From an uncultured Alphaproteobacteria bacterium (GTDB lineage: Bacteria; Pseudomonadota; Alphaproteobacteria; RF32; CAG-239), in assembly GCA_910580155.1 (NCBI GenBank), contig CAJTWX010000001.1:1-61634 (forward strand): a DNA stretch of 61,634 bases. Reading direction: 5' to 3'. The notes beneath the pieces are model-generated. The model did no database searches. It was not told where the DNA came from and saw only the letters and a list, made by a program, of their open reading frames with translations. Each line of letters opens with the position of its first letter. The stretch's first letter is position 1. This document shows positions 41,178 to 50,600 of this stretch, one piece after another. Position numbers and translations under genes: made by a program.

Positions 41178-44012
41178 ATGAAACGACAAATAATCAACTA
41201 TCCGGAATTTTTAAAAGCCATAGATGGTCTTTTTTCAGCAAACACGGTTCATAGCATAAAAGAGTATCAAGACGAGGCATCTGCGTCCAAACAGCGCCGC
41301 AAGCAAAAGATTGCCGCCGTTTCAACCCGCCTGCGCGAGATGAAAGCAGAGATTGAGAAATATAAAATCAAAATCAGAAAAGCCGCAGAAAAAGATAATA
41401 AAAAAGAATACGGTCTCCGTCTTAATCAGCTTATCCGCGCCAAAACCGAATTGCTGAAAGTTTATAAAGAAGAGAAAAACCTCACGCCGTTTTCAGAGCT
41501 TTCCGAAGAGGCAAAAGTATACGCTTGTACTCAGAGCCTCTTGAAAAAATATCTGCTTGCCGCATTTGTCAAATCCTCCCCTGAAGCGTATCATATAAAT
41601 GAGGACGGTACTGTCACGCTGAATGTGGATGAATTTTGCAATTCCATCTTATACCAACAGGCAAGCCACATCAAAGACTATGTATCCTCTTATATTCAGC
41701 ATTATCCGCACCGCGTTGTCGGCGGGCGTTACTTTACCGGTCTGTATAAGGAACTGCCGGAGTTTGATGATGTTCTTGCTGTTGCAGACGAATACTTTGA
41801 CGTGTTGAATCAAAACAATGAAAAATTAGAAGAAAACCTGCAAAAGAGCCGTCAAGGTATAGAAGTTATTGAGTCCTATCCCGAATATCAGGCGCAAGCC
41901 GTTCGCTTGCTCACAAAAGAAGCGTTGCAATATGAGGGAACGGAAATGGAGCATTGCGTAGCCACATATTCTGACAAAGTAAAAAACGGCACCACGCAAA
42001 TTTATTCGCTTCGTGATAATGGGGATGAATATACTGAGTTTGTGCCGCACGCCACCATTGAGTTTCAAGATGGGAAAATCAAACAAATCAAAGGCTTTAA
42101 AGACAGCCTTGTTGATATGGCTTACATTAAAGCCACGCGCTGTCTGGTCAAAACGTTGCTTCATTTAAACACCGATGAAGAAATACTCAATTACCCTGAT
42201 ATTCCGTTATCAGAAAAAAACAATATCGGCTTTTTAAAAGATACTAAAGGGACACTGCGCGATATTTTTGGCGTGTTTCAAAAAGATACGGAAATTGTTT
42301 TTGAAGCCGTCAGAGTTAAGGCAAACCGGATAAAATGTCTGAACTTCAGCTGTATAAAATTCAAAACAGTTACCGTCATCGGCGCGATAATGCCCAAAAC
42401 AATACAGCATTTGGCTACAGCCGGTAATTTGCAAAAAATAAACCTTATTTATCAAAATGGGCAGGCCGAACAGACGCTGAATTTATCAAAACTGTCTGGC
42501 GAAGAGGTTTGCATAGAATTAAAAAAAGATGCTCAGGCAAGAAAAATAGTGCTCCCCTCAAATATCCGCATATTAACGATAACTGGAAATATGCCGGATT
42601 TGGCAGTAATTGAAGGCACAACCTTACAAGAGCTTACATTGAACGGAAACTTTAATAGCCTGACCAAAATTCCGCCCGTCAGCAAAGAAATATGCTTCGG
42701 AGGAACATTTAACGGCCGTGTGCTTGAAACAAAAAGCCTGCATCAGTTACAAAAATTAACATTAAAGGGTTCTTGTGATTTATTTTCACAGTTGAATTTG
42801 CCCAGTCTGGAAAAACTGGAATTAAGTGAAGGGACTTTTGAGAATATAGAAAAATTTGATTTTGCCTCATATCCTTCAATATCTAATGTAAATTTTTTTG
42901 AAAGCACGTTCCCGAAATTAAAGGAAATCAAAACCTCAGGAAACATTAAAGAATTTACAGGCTCACATTCTGCTTATCCTCTGTTGGAGCGCATAGACTT
43001 ATCTCAATCTCCGCGCAAAACTTTTGGGGTTTTAGAGCAGGATGCATTAAATGAAATATATTTCCTAATAACTGCAGGCGAAAGAGCGGGCGAAAAGGTT
43101 AGCACCGCATTTCCGGCATTAGGCGGTTATCTAATGAATTTTACAACCCTTTCGGCACTAAAAGAATTAAAATTTCGGGAAGATATCGAAAAAATAAATT
43201 TAACCGGAATCAAATTTGGAGCGATAAATCCGATTGATTTTTCCAGCTATAAAAATTTAGAAGAGCTGAGTTTGCAATTTACCAGTTTTTCCGATAATAC
43301 CATCATCGATTTATCTCAATGCACCAGCTTAAACAAACTGTCACTTGATTTGGAACAGGTGGTTAATCCTCCTGAAAATATCGAAAAGCTGGATATCCGG
43401 CGTGGAAAAGATACGCCTTCTCCAAAAACGCTAGATCTCAGGCAATATCCGCACCTGAAATCATTAAAATTAGATTTTCTGCCCGAAGATAATAAACCGC
43501 TGTGCGTTGAAGAGCTGAATATATTCTTAATGGACGCGTCCAACGCCCACGTTAAAGAACTGGACTTTTCGCACATACGCCATTTAAAAGTTGCCACCTC
43601 TATGCAGCTTAAACTGCCACAATTGGAGCGTCTGGTTATGTCCGAAAGTTTTTCAAGCCTGCATCTGTTTAATCTCTCTCCGCATTTAACCGAGATAGAC
43701 TTGTCCCGAACCAAAGGGGAGGTAGAAATTATAGAAATAGATTGGGGTGAAGAAGTAATGAGCAGCACCGGAAAAATTTACTTGAAATCCGAGCAATTTA
43801 ATGTTATTAAAAAGATAAAAATCGGCAAAGAAACAGATTTGCAGTTGCCGCCTTGTACGGCAAATCTGCCGATAACCATAGAATTGCCGGCAGACGCAAC
43901 GGATAAAGAACAAGAATTAAAAACGAAATATCCGCACTTGCAAATTGCCCGCAAACAGCTGCCGGCACTGCCGCCTCGCCAATTGCCATACATACGGGCA
44001 GGGCGTTTATAG
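41178..44012 (+). CDS. PcfJ-like domain plus long leucine-rich region
   Basis: 944 residues. The N-terminus is a coiled-coil-like Lys/Glu stretch (about 30-100). A PcfJ-like signature is near residue 250: an H259-C260 pair in GTEMEHCVATYSDKVKNG, then IYSLR and later QIKGFKDSL. PcfJ is known from conjugative plasmids; its role is unclear. From about residue 430 on, irregular leucine-rich repeats (LDLRQYPHLKSLKLDF, IDLSQCTSLNKLSLDL) run to the end. The protein ends PRQLPYIRAGRL. No signal peptide is seen. A hairpin repeat follows directly, and no plasmid or conjugation gene is nearby. Confidence 0.85.
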   Translation: MKRQIINYPEFLKAIDGLFSANTVHSIKEYQDEASASKQRRKQKIAAVSTRLREMKAEIEKYKIKIRKAAEKDNKKEYGLRLNQLIRAKTELLKVYKEEKNLTPFSELSEEAKVYACTQSLLKKYLLAAFVKSSPEAYHINEDGTVTLNVDEFCNSILYQQASHIKDYVSSYIQHYPHRVVGGRYFTGLYKELPEFDDVLAVADEYFDVLNQNNEKLEENLQKSRQGIEVIESYPEYQAQAVRLLTKEALQYEGTEMEHCVATYSDKVKNGTTQIYSLRDNGDEYTEFVPHATIEFQDGKIKQIKGFKDSLVDMAYIKATRCLVKTLLHLNTDEEILNYPDIPLSEKNNIGFLKDTKGTLRDIFGVFQKDTEIVFEAVRVKANRIKCLNFSCIKFKTVTVIGAIMPKTIQHLATAGNLQKINLIYQNGQAEQTLNLSKLSGEEVCIELKKDAQARKIVLPSNIRILTITGNMPDLAVIEGTTLQELTLNGNFNSLTKIPPVSKEICFGGTFNGRVLETKSLHQLQKLTLKGSCDLFSQLNLPSLEKLELSEGTFENIEKFDFASYPSISNVNFFESTFPKLKEIKTSGNIKEFTGSHSAYPLLERIDLSQSPRKTFGVLEQDALNEIYFLITAGERAGEKVSTAFPALGGYLMNFTTLSALKELKFREDIEKINLTGIKFGAINPIDFSSYKNLEELSLQFTSFSDNTIIDLSQCTSLNKLSLDLEQVVNPPENIEKLDIRRGKDTPSPKTLDLRQYPHLKSLKLDFLPEDNKPLCVEELNIFLMDASNAHVKELDFSHIRHLKVATSMQLKLPQLERLVMSESFSSLHLFNLSPHLTEIDLSRTKGEVEIIEIDWGEEVMSSTGKIYLKSEQFNVIKKIKIGKETDLQLPPCTANLPITIELPADATDKEQELKTKYPHLQIARKQLPALPPRQLPYIRAGRL

Positions 44013-44018
44013 CGGCAC

Positions 44019-44064
44019 CTGCCGCTGGCAGTCATTGCGAGGAGCGATAGCGACGCGGCAATCT
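44019..44064. repeat. Dispersed hairpin repeat with adjoining short hairpin
   Basis: CTGCCGCTGGCAG at 44019-44031 (a perfect small hairpin) leads straight into the dispersed repeat at 44031-44064. Confidence 0.85.
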
Positions 44065-44120
44065 GTTAGAAAGTTTAAAAATACTATTATCCGAATTATT
44101 AACTCTCAAAAATAAGCATT

Positions 44121-44645
44121 ATGAATACAAATGTAAAAGCTGTAATTAATCTGATGCAGACACTGGGTGTCACATTAGACGATGTGAAAAAAGCTTTACC
44201 GTCCGCAGCAATCACAAACAATGAGTCTCCTTGCGGAGAAGACGATGTTCCGAGTACTACGTCGCCGCCGTCCGGTGAAATTGAGTATGACAGAACCAGC
44301 AATGGTATGAAGTATGCAACATACAAAGGCAAAGTTCTGGGACTGGTGTTTAACGAAGACAGGGACGGATTCATCCTCTCGCTTAACAACAATGGGCAAG
44401 ATGTTGAAATCAATGAGGCGCAAAAACAAGCTTCAAAGTTATCAGCGCCTGCCGGCAAAAGATGGATAGTTCCGGAAGATAAGCATTGGCTGGAAGTAAG
44501 AAATGCCGGCGTTGAGCGGGTCAATACAGCCTTGTGGGAACTTGGTGGAAAACCTCTTGACTGTAGCAAAGGGTACTTATCCGCTACATCGCAGTCAAAC
44601 CGCCCGCGTCATTGGAATGTGCGCTTTATTATGCCAATTGCGTAA
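44121..44645 (+). CDS. Unknown 174-residue protein
   Basis: Family not firmly recognised. The N-terminus is helical, the middle Pro/Ser-rich. The C-terminal 80 residues (RWIVPEDKHWLEVRN, VNTALWELGG, GYLSATSQ, WNVRFIMP) recall the DUF1566/lectin-like Fib_succ type of domain, in which a short beta sheet ends with WNVRF-like strands; this is a weak match. No signal peptide is seen. A strong terminator follows the stop. Confidence 0.7.
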   Translation: MNTNVKAVINLMQTLGVTLDDVKKALPSAAITNNESPCGEDDVPSTTSPPSGEIEYDRTSNGMKYATYKGKVLGLVFNEDRDGFILSLNNNGQDVEINEAQKQASKLSAPAGKRWIVPEDKHWLEVRNAGVERVNTALWELGGKPLDCSKGYLSATSQSNRPRHWNVRFIMPIA

Positions 44646-44647
44646 GT

Positions 44648-44684
44648 AAAAAAAGCAGAGTTGGTTTATCCGACTCTGCTTTTT
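44648..44684. terminator. Bidirectional terminator
   Basis: AAAAAAGCAGAGT pairs with ACTCTGCTTTTTT around a short loop, between convergent genes. Confidence 0.92.
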
Positions 44685-44697
44685 TGATTTGATTCAC

Positions 44698-45297
44698 TTA
44701 TTGCTGTTTTGCATATCCGACAGCTTCGGTCATCACCACTTCTTTATCACCATCAAGCCCTAAGGCTGCTTTAAGCTCTGCTCTGTCATAAAGCCCGCGC
44801 ACCACACACTTCAGCCCCTCAGAGGCGCAGTAAAGGCTGGTATTCTGATACATTGAGCCGGCGTGCATCTCGCCATATTTCTTGTCTTTGGTCACAAAGA
44901 GCAAATGTACCGGCGCCTCAAGTGCAAATTTTTGCTCTTTACCGACAACCTCGCGCAAGTCTTTGTCCGACTGTTGCGTCAAAACGTTATTCTTTGCATC
45001 ATACACATAAACGCCCGTCGGCAACAACACATACAGCTCCATATCCTGCAAATTGCGCGCCGTCGGAACCACGCGCTTGCCGTCTTCAGAGCTAATTCCC
45101 CACGTTGTCCACAACAAATTAGACAAGTGCTGGTCTGAAAGCATTTTCGTATCAAACATCCGCCCCGACCGTCTGACCTTAATAGCTTCCATTAACGGCA
45201 TACCGCCGCTTGTTTCCGGCGTATTCAGCTTAATATCAGCCGCGTTTGCCGTTGCCGCACTCATAACCATCATTGCTCCTAAAATCAGTTTTTTCAT
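44698..45297 (-). CDS. Periplasmic nitroreductase-family protein (SagB-like)
   Basis: 199 residues. A signal peptide (about 1-20, ending ANA) is followed by a nitroreductase/SagB-like fold: KVRRSGRMFDTKMLSDQHLSNLLWTTWG, VPTARNLQDMELYVLLP and VMTEAVGYAKQQ. Family members bind FMN; an exported version is less common, but known. Start 45297 fits AGGAG upstream (spacing 6) better than 45300. It is a single gene between a terminator and pbpC. Confidence 0.85.
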   Translation of the reverse strand: MKKLILGAMMVMSAATANAADIKLNTPETSGGMPLMEAIKVRRSGRMFDTKMLSDQHLSNLLWTTWGISSEDGKRVVPTARNLQDMELYVLLPTGVYVYDAKNNVLTQQSDKDLREVVGKEQKFALEAPVHLLFVTKDKKYGEMHAGSMYQNTSLYCASEGLKCVVRGLYDRAELKAALGLDGDKEVVMTEAVGYAKQQ

Positions 45298-45355
45298 CAT
45301 ACTCTCCTAAATAATGTTATTGCTCCAAAATATAAGCCTTTAAATTAAAAAAATC

Positions 45356-47665
45356 TTAATTTAAATGTAAAATATTTTTGCCGGTAATTGAAACAGCCGC
45401 CGTCCGTCCCAGATTGTCAACAGCACGGATAATCGCTTTCCCGACGGGTAAAGCAATTTCAAGGTTCTGATACCGCCCGCTTTTTCCGGCAAAGACATCG
45501 TTAACAAACCAGAGCGTTTCCGCCGCGTCTGCATCAAGCTCTGCCGAAAGTGTCAGCTTTTGCCCGTAACTGTGTGCAATTAAAACGCTGCCGTCTGCCG
45601 GCGATTTAATCACCGGCGCTTTTCCCGATAGTGCCGTCGATACTTCTGCACAGTTTTCCGCAAATTCGGGCGGCCGGTTCAACCGGATTCCCGCCTGCTC
45701 GTAAATCCGGTAAATTTCCGAATCCCAAAATTGGTAAGCTTTCAACTCGGTTAGGGGCGGCATATGCCGGCAGGCACGTTTGCCACTTTTTTTGTCAATG
45801 GGAATTTTGCGTGTGATGTTCTTATAAGGCGTTTTCGTGATGTTCGGAATAAAATAAGTGCTGCCTGTCTTTTCGCAGTCCTCATTTGCCAGTTCACCAG
45901 TGGCAAGGCATATATCCGCCTTCGTTAGTTCCAATGTTTCCAAAGCTGGAGTGTCTTGCCTGACCAAGCCGTCCGCTGCCATCTGCCGGATAAGTGCAAA
46001 CATCAGCGGAGCCGCCGTCTCGCGTCCCACAAGCGCATTGTTCGGCGTGTTGTCAAAATTGCCAAGCCAGATGACAAACACATAATCGCCTGCAATTCCA
46101 GCACTCCACGCATCACGAAAGCCGAAAGACGTTCCCGTCTTCCACGCCACATTATAACCATCGTGGCTGACAAGATAGGGCAGGGCGTGCCGGTCAACCG
46201 GCGGATTAGTCTTAAGCATCTCTAAGGTTAAAAAAGCACTTTCCGGCATAAGCAGCGGCACGGCCAGACTTTCTGCTTCTCCTGCAAAATAGCGCAGCCG
46301 CCGAAACCTTCCCTGATTGCCGAGCATTGCATAAAGCTCTGCCAAATTTTGCATTGTCACTTCCGCCCCGCCAAGCGCCAACGCCAGACCATAATGCCTT
46401 GCCGGTTTAAGCTTCGGAATGCCGGCTTTTTGCAATAAATTATAAAAGCTGTCCGCCGAAAGTTTTTGCAACAACTCAACCGCCGGAATGTTACGGCTTT
46501 GCACTAAGGCCTCAGTAGCGTTAATCAGCCCTTTAAAGTCGTGGTCAAAGTTCTCAGGCGTATATAAGCCATAGTTTTCCGGCACATCGCGCACAAGCGA
46601 CAGCGGGTGAATAAGCCCTTGTTCCAGCGCCAGCGCATAAATAAACGGTTTTAAAGCTGACCCCGGAGAACGCAGGGAAGTCAAACCGTCAACTTGTCCG
46701 GAAATTTCTTTGTCAAAAAAATCCGCCGAACCAACTTCGGCAATAACCTCCATTGTTTGCTTGTTGACAATGATTGCTGCAGCATTGCGTACCCCGAGGA
46801 CGCGCTGTTTATCAATATAAGAACGCAGCGCTTGTTCCAGTTTGTGCTGCCAAACGCCATCAATTGTAGTACGGATGTTGCCGCTTGTCGTCTGCCGCTT
46901 AACACGCTGCACGGTGTGCATTGCTGTTTTCGGCAGATGTTTTTCAAACAACACCGGCAGGTCAAGCGTCGTTTCATTGCCGTATGCTGTGCTCCAGAGT
47001 GTCTTCAGCCGCTGCACGGCTGCCGCAATCCGCTGCTGCCCGCCGGTTTTAAGCGGATGCCTTTTTTCAGGATTTTGAGGGATAACCGCAAGAGCTGCCG
47101 CCTGCGGCAGATTAAGTTTGTCAGCTTCGGTGTTAAAATAAATGAGTGCCGCCGCACCAATGCCTTCAATATTTCCGCCCATCGGGCACAGATTGTAGTA
47201 TGCCTCCAAAATTTCTTCTTTGCTGTAGTGTCGTTCCAGCTGTAATGCTCGCAAAATCTGCTGCATTTTACCCCAAAGGGAAGATGTATCAAGCCGCCAC
47301 CTGAGTCGAGCCACCTGCATCGTAAGGGTAGAAGCCCCTTGTCTGCGCCCGCCCGCAATCATTGCCGCTGCTGCCCGCGCAAGGCTCGGGATATCCACGC
47401 CGAAATGGCTGAAAAACCGTTTATCTTCATAGGTTAAAAGCGCTTTTTTCGTGTGTTCGTTAATCTTTTTGTACGGCACAAACAGACGATACTTTTCATC
47501 TAACGAAAGTGATAAATTGAGCAGATTGCCCTCACGGTCAAATACCGCGCGCGAAAAGGTATAAGGTTCCAGCAAATCCGGTTTCGGGCAAAACAGAAAG
47601 CCGAGAACAGCAAGGAATATACTGCCCGCCGTTATCGCCCGCAGCCGCAATGCCCGCCGCTTCAT
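45356..47665 (-). CDS. pbpC: Penicillin-binding protein 1C (glycosyltransferase/transpeptidase)
   Basis: 769 residues. An N-terminal membrane helix is followed by a GT51 peptidoglycan glycosyltransferase domain (YEDKRFFSHFGVDIPSL, GASTLTMQVARL) and a transpeptidase domain with S336-x2-K (PGSALKPF), then SRN and KTGTS. A BiPBP_C-like beta domain is at the C-terminus. It polymerises peptidoglycan in the periplasm. The ATG overlaps the stop of the alpha-2-macroglobulin gene by one base (TGATG), so the two are made together, as in other bacteria. Confidence 0.95.
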   Translation of the reverse strand: MKRRALRLRAITAGSIFLAVLGFLFCPKPDLLEPYTFSRAVFDREGNLLNLSLSLDEKYRLFVPYKKINEHTKKALLTYEDKRFFSHFGVDIPSLARAAAAMIAGGRRQGASTLTMQVARLRWRLDTSSLWGKMQQILRALQLERHYSKEEILEAYYNLCPMGGNIEGIGAAALIYFNTEADKLNLPQAAALAVIPQNPEKRHPLKTGGQQRIAAAVQRLKTLWSTAYGNETTLDLPVLFEKHLPKTAMHTVQRVKRQTTSGNIRTTIDGVWQHKLEQALRSYIDKQRVLGVRNAAAIIVNKQTMEVIAEVGSADFFDKEISGQVDGLTSLRSPGSALKPFIYALALEQGLIHPLSLVRDVPENYGLYTPENFDHDFKGLINATEALVQSRNIPAVELLQKLSADSFYNLLQKAGIPKLKPARHYGLALALGGAEVTMQNLAELYAMLGNQGRFRRLRYFAGEAESLAVPLLMPESAFLTLEMLKTNPPVDRHALPYLVSHDGYNVAWKTGTSFGFRDAWSAGIAGDYVFVIWLGNFDNTPNNALVGRETAAPLMFALIRQMAADGLVRQDTPALETLELTKADICLATGELANEDCEKTGSTYFIPNITKTPYKNITRKIPIDKKSGKRACRHMPPLTELKAYQFWDSEIYRIYEQAGIRLNRPPEFAENCAEVSTALSGKAPVIKSPADGSVLIAHSYGQKLTLSAELDADAAETLWFVNDVFAGKSGRYQNLEIALPVGKAIIRAVDNLGRTAAVSITGKNILHLN

Positions 47666-50600
47666 CACTCAATCACCAGCCGGTCGGGCAGGGTATTGGC
47701 TGAAATTTTCGGGTCATACATCGCGTTGGCATATGCCGCCGGAACCACAAAATCGCCTTGTGCCGTCACCCTGACTTTGTAAGTAACAGTAATCGTATCG
47801 CGCATTCCCATATCAAAATACGCCAGCATCCGGTCTTCGCGGGCCTCGCTATGGGAAAGATAGTCATTGCTTTCAATCGACCCGCGGATAATCTCAACTC
47901 CGCCTGCAAGCAAGTCTGTTAAAGCCACATTGCTGATATATTCTCTGCTGGTGTTCTTGACCGTTATTTCCACCGTCACCTCATCGCCAAGTTCAAGCGT
48001 ATTCAGAGTTTTGCCTTTCGGAGCTTTAAGCTTTTTTGCCATCTGCAAGCCGTTTGCAACAGCTTTTTCCGGCAGATTAACCGCAAAGCCTTCCTGCTCG
48101 ACAGTATAGAAAAACGGTTTGTCCGCAGCAAGTTTTAGCTCCATAACCGCCGGCGTCACTTCTGCCGCGCCGTAAAGCCCGTTTTGCTCTGCGGCTGCAC
48201 CGTCAAACCGGATATCGTCCGCCGCTTCGTTTTGCCCGATTTCGCTTAAAGCCAAAATGGCAAACGCCGAAGAAATGGTGTTGAAATCTTGTTTTTCCAG
48301 CGGTTGCAAAAGCTTTTCAACATCCTGCACGCTGTTAAGGATATTCTGCCCGCCGAAAACTTTGCTTGCAATATAAATATATCGCGCATTAGAAAGGTCC
48401 GACCACCCGAATTTATAGCGTTTAATCAGCGGTAGCGCCTTTTTCGGATTGTGTAAGAGCTGATAGCCGGCAGCAATGTACACGCCGTTAAGTGTAGATT
48501 TCCATTTGTCGCCGCAATTCCGCTGCAGCACATTCTCAAGGTTTAAGAGGTAGTTTGTCGTCACCTCGCCGGCCTCGGTTAAAACATATGCCGCATATGC
48601 CGCAAGCGTATCGTTTTCATCATCAGGCTCTTCTGCAGCTACGGTTTTGGCAAAGCGGATTGCCCCGTCATACACGCCTTTCGGCACATTAAAGCCATAT
48701 TTTTTCGCTGCGGTTAAAAACTCCAGCGCATAAACCGACACAAATTTATCGCTCTGCAAAGAAGTTCCGCCCCACATAGCAAATCCGCCGTCTGCCTTTT
48801 GCCGGTCAATAAGTTTTGCAAGCACGTCATCGTATGTGTCATACACAAATTTGCTGTTAATATACGCCGCCGCATCTTCAGCCGGCAGCTTAAACAGCAG
48901 CACCATCGCCGGAAAGATTTTGCTGACCGATTGTTCGGTGCAATAGTGCGGGTATTTCCCGAGATATTGCAGCAGCCCTTTAGCCAATATCAGCGGAGAA
49001 GCCGAGGCATAGACCTTTTGCGACCGCTGGTAAGGGTAAAACTCTTTAACAAAGTTTTTAAGCGTAACCTGCCGCGCGGCTTTACCGGCTGTCACATCGG
49101 TTACAAACGGCACGGCCGGACGAATCCCCGTTTCCAGCGCCATAGAGGTGTGCTGTTCCGGAGAATCAACCGCCTCCGCCGTAAAGGTAATCGTCTGTGC
49201 GCCAAGTTTGTTAAGCGCCTTAAGCTTAAAAGAAACAGAACTTTCACCATTTTCATCAATCTCTAAAATACGACTGTTTTCACCCAAAATTTCCAGTCCA
49301 TCCGTCGCCAAAACCGACAGCCGCACTTTATAAGCCATGCCGCTTCCCTTAATAAGGTTGCTGACTGCCGCGCCGGCTTCAAACACATCATCGGGCGCAG
49401 CATAAAGAGGACCGGTCAGTGTCAGCGCAAAGTCGCCGCGCACCAATACGCTTTTTTCCACTGCTCCGAATTTGCCGGCATTCATCCCCGCCGCCATAAT
49501 TTTCATCTCGCCGTTAAATGTATCGGGAACGGTATAGCTGAAAAACTGTTCTTCAGGGCGTGATTTTAGCAGTCCGCTCCAAAATGCTGCCGGCTTGTTT
49601 TGTTTGCGGGCAAACGGGTTCAGCATTTTCAAAAGCATCACGTCATCTTCGGCATCAGCACCGCCGCCTGCCGCGGCAAGCTGTAAAGCCAGTTTCGTAT
49701 CTGGCAGTACCAAATCGAGAATTTGCCGTGTCGCCACCTGTAGCGCCTTTTTCGGGATAAAGAACTCAAGTGGCGAGGGGAGCTTATAGTCCGAAACCTG
49801 CAAAATCCCCGTATTTACACCCCATAAAAAGATGTCTGCGTCTTCAGGAGTTTTATAGCCGATTTTAAGCTCTTCACCGGGTTTGACGCTTTCTGGAACG
49901 GAAAGTTCAATCGGCAGGTTATAGGCCGCAACGCTGATGTTAAACGGTGCAATCCCATAGCTCAACGGCTTGTCAAAAATCTCTTCGGCAGTAATGTCGC
50001 GGGCAATTGCCACATTCAAATAGGCATTGCCGGCAACTCCGTCTGGTAACTGAATTTCCTGCACACTGGCCTTACTGTTGGTCTTAAACCATTTATAAGC
50101 ATACACCTTGTCCTGCTCAATGCTTAACAGCCCCATCCCTTTAAACGGCGCACGAATTTGTACCCTGATGGTCTCGCCGTTAGTATATTCTTTTTTATCA
50201 AGGGACAGCGAAAGGTTTTGCAGTTTGTCTTCCTTAAAATTTTCGTTGGCAGCTCCGGCAACGCTGTAATTCAGGCTTAGCAGTTCTTTGCCGCCTTTTT
50301 CCTCAACTGCGAGCACATAGTCGCCGGCTGTTGCCGTATCAAGCACAACATCATATCCTTCCCGCGTAATGTTAAAGCTTTCGGTCTTAACCGGAACTTT
50401 CCTGACCGTGCGTTGGTAGCCGTATGTCCCGTTATCAAGCAGCGTTAAAACACGGGTTTCGTTGTTGGTATAAACTTTAAGAACCAAATCTTCCGCCGCA
50501 ATCTGCTGCAAATTGCTGTCAATCGCAATAAGGTGGATTTTATGCGCACTGTTTTGTGCCAAAAAAGAAAGGGCATTGTTTTGCGTATCGGCTTTATACC

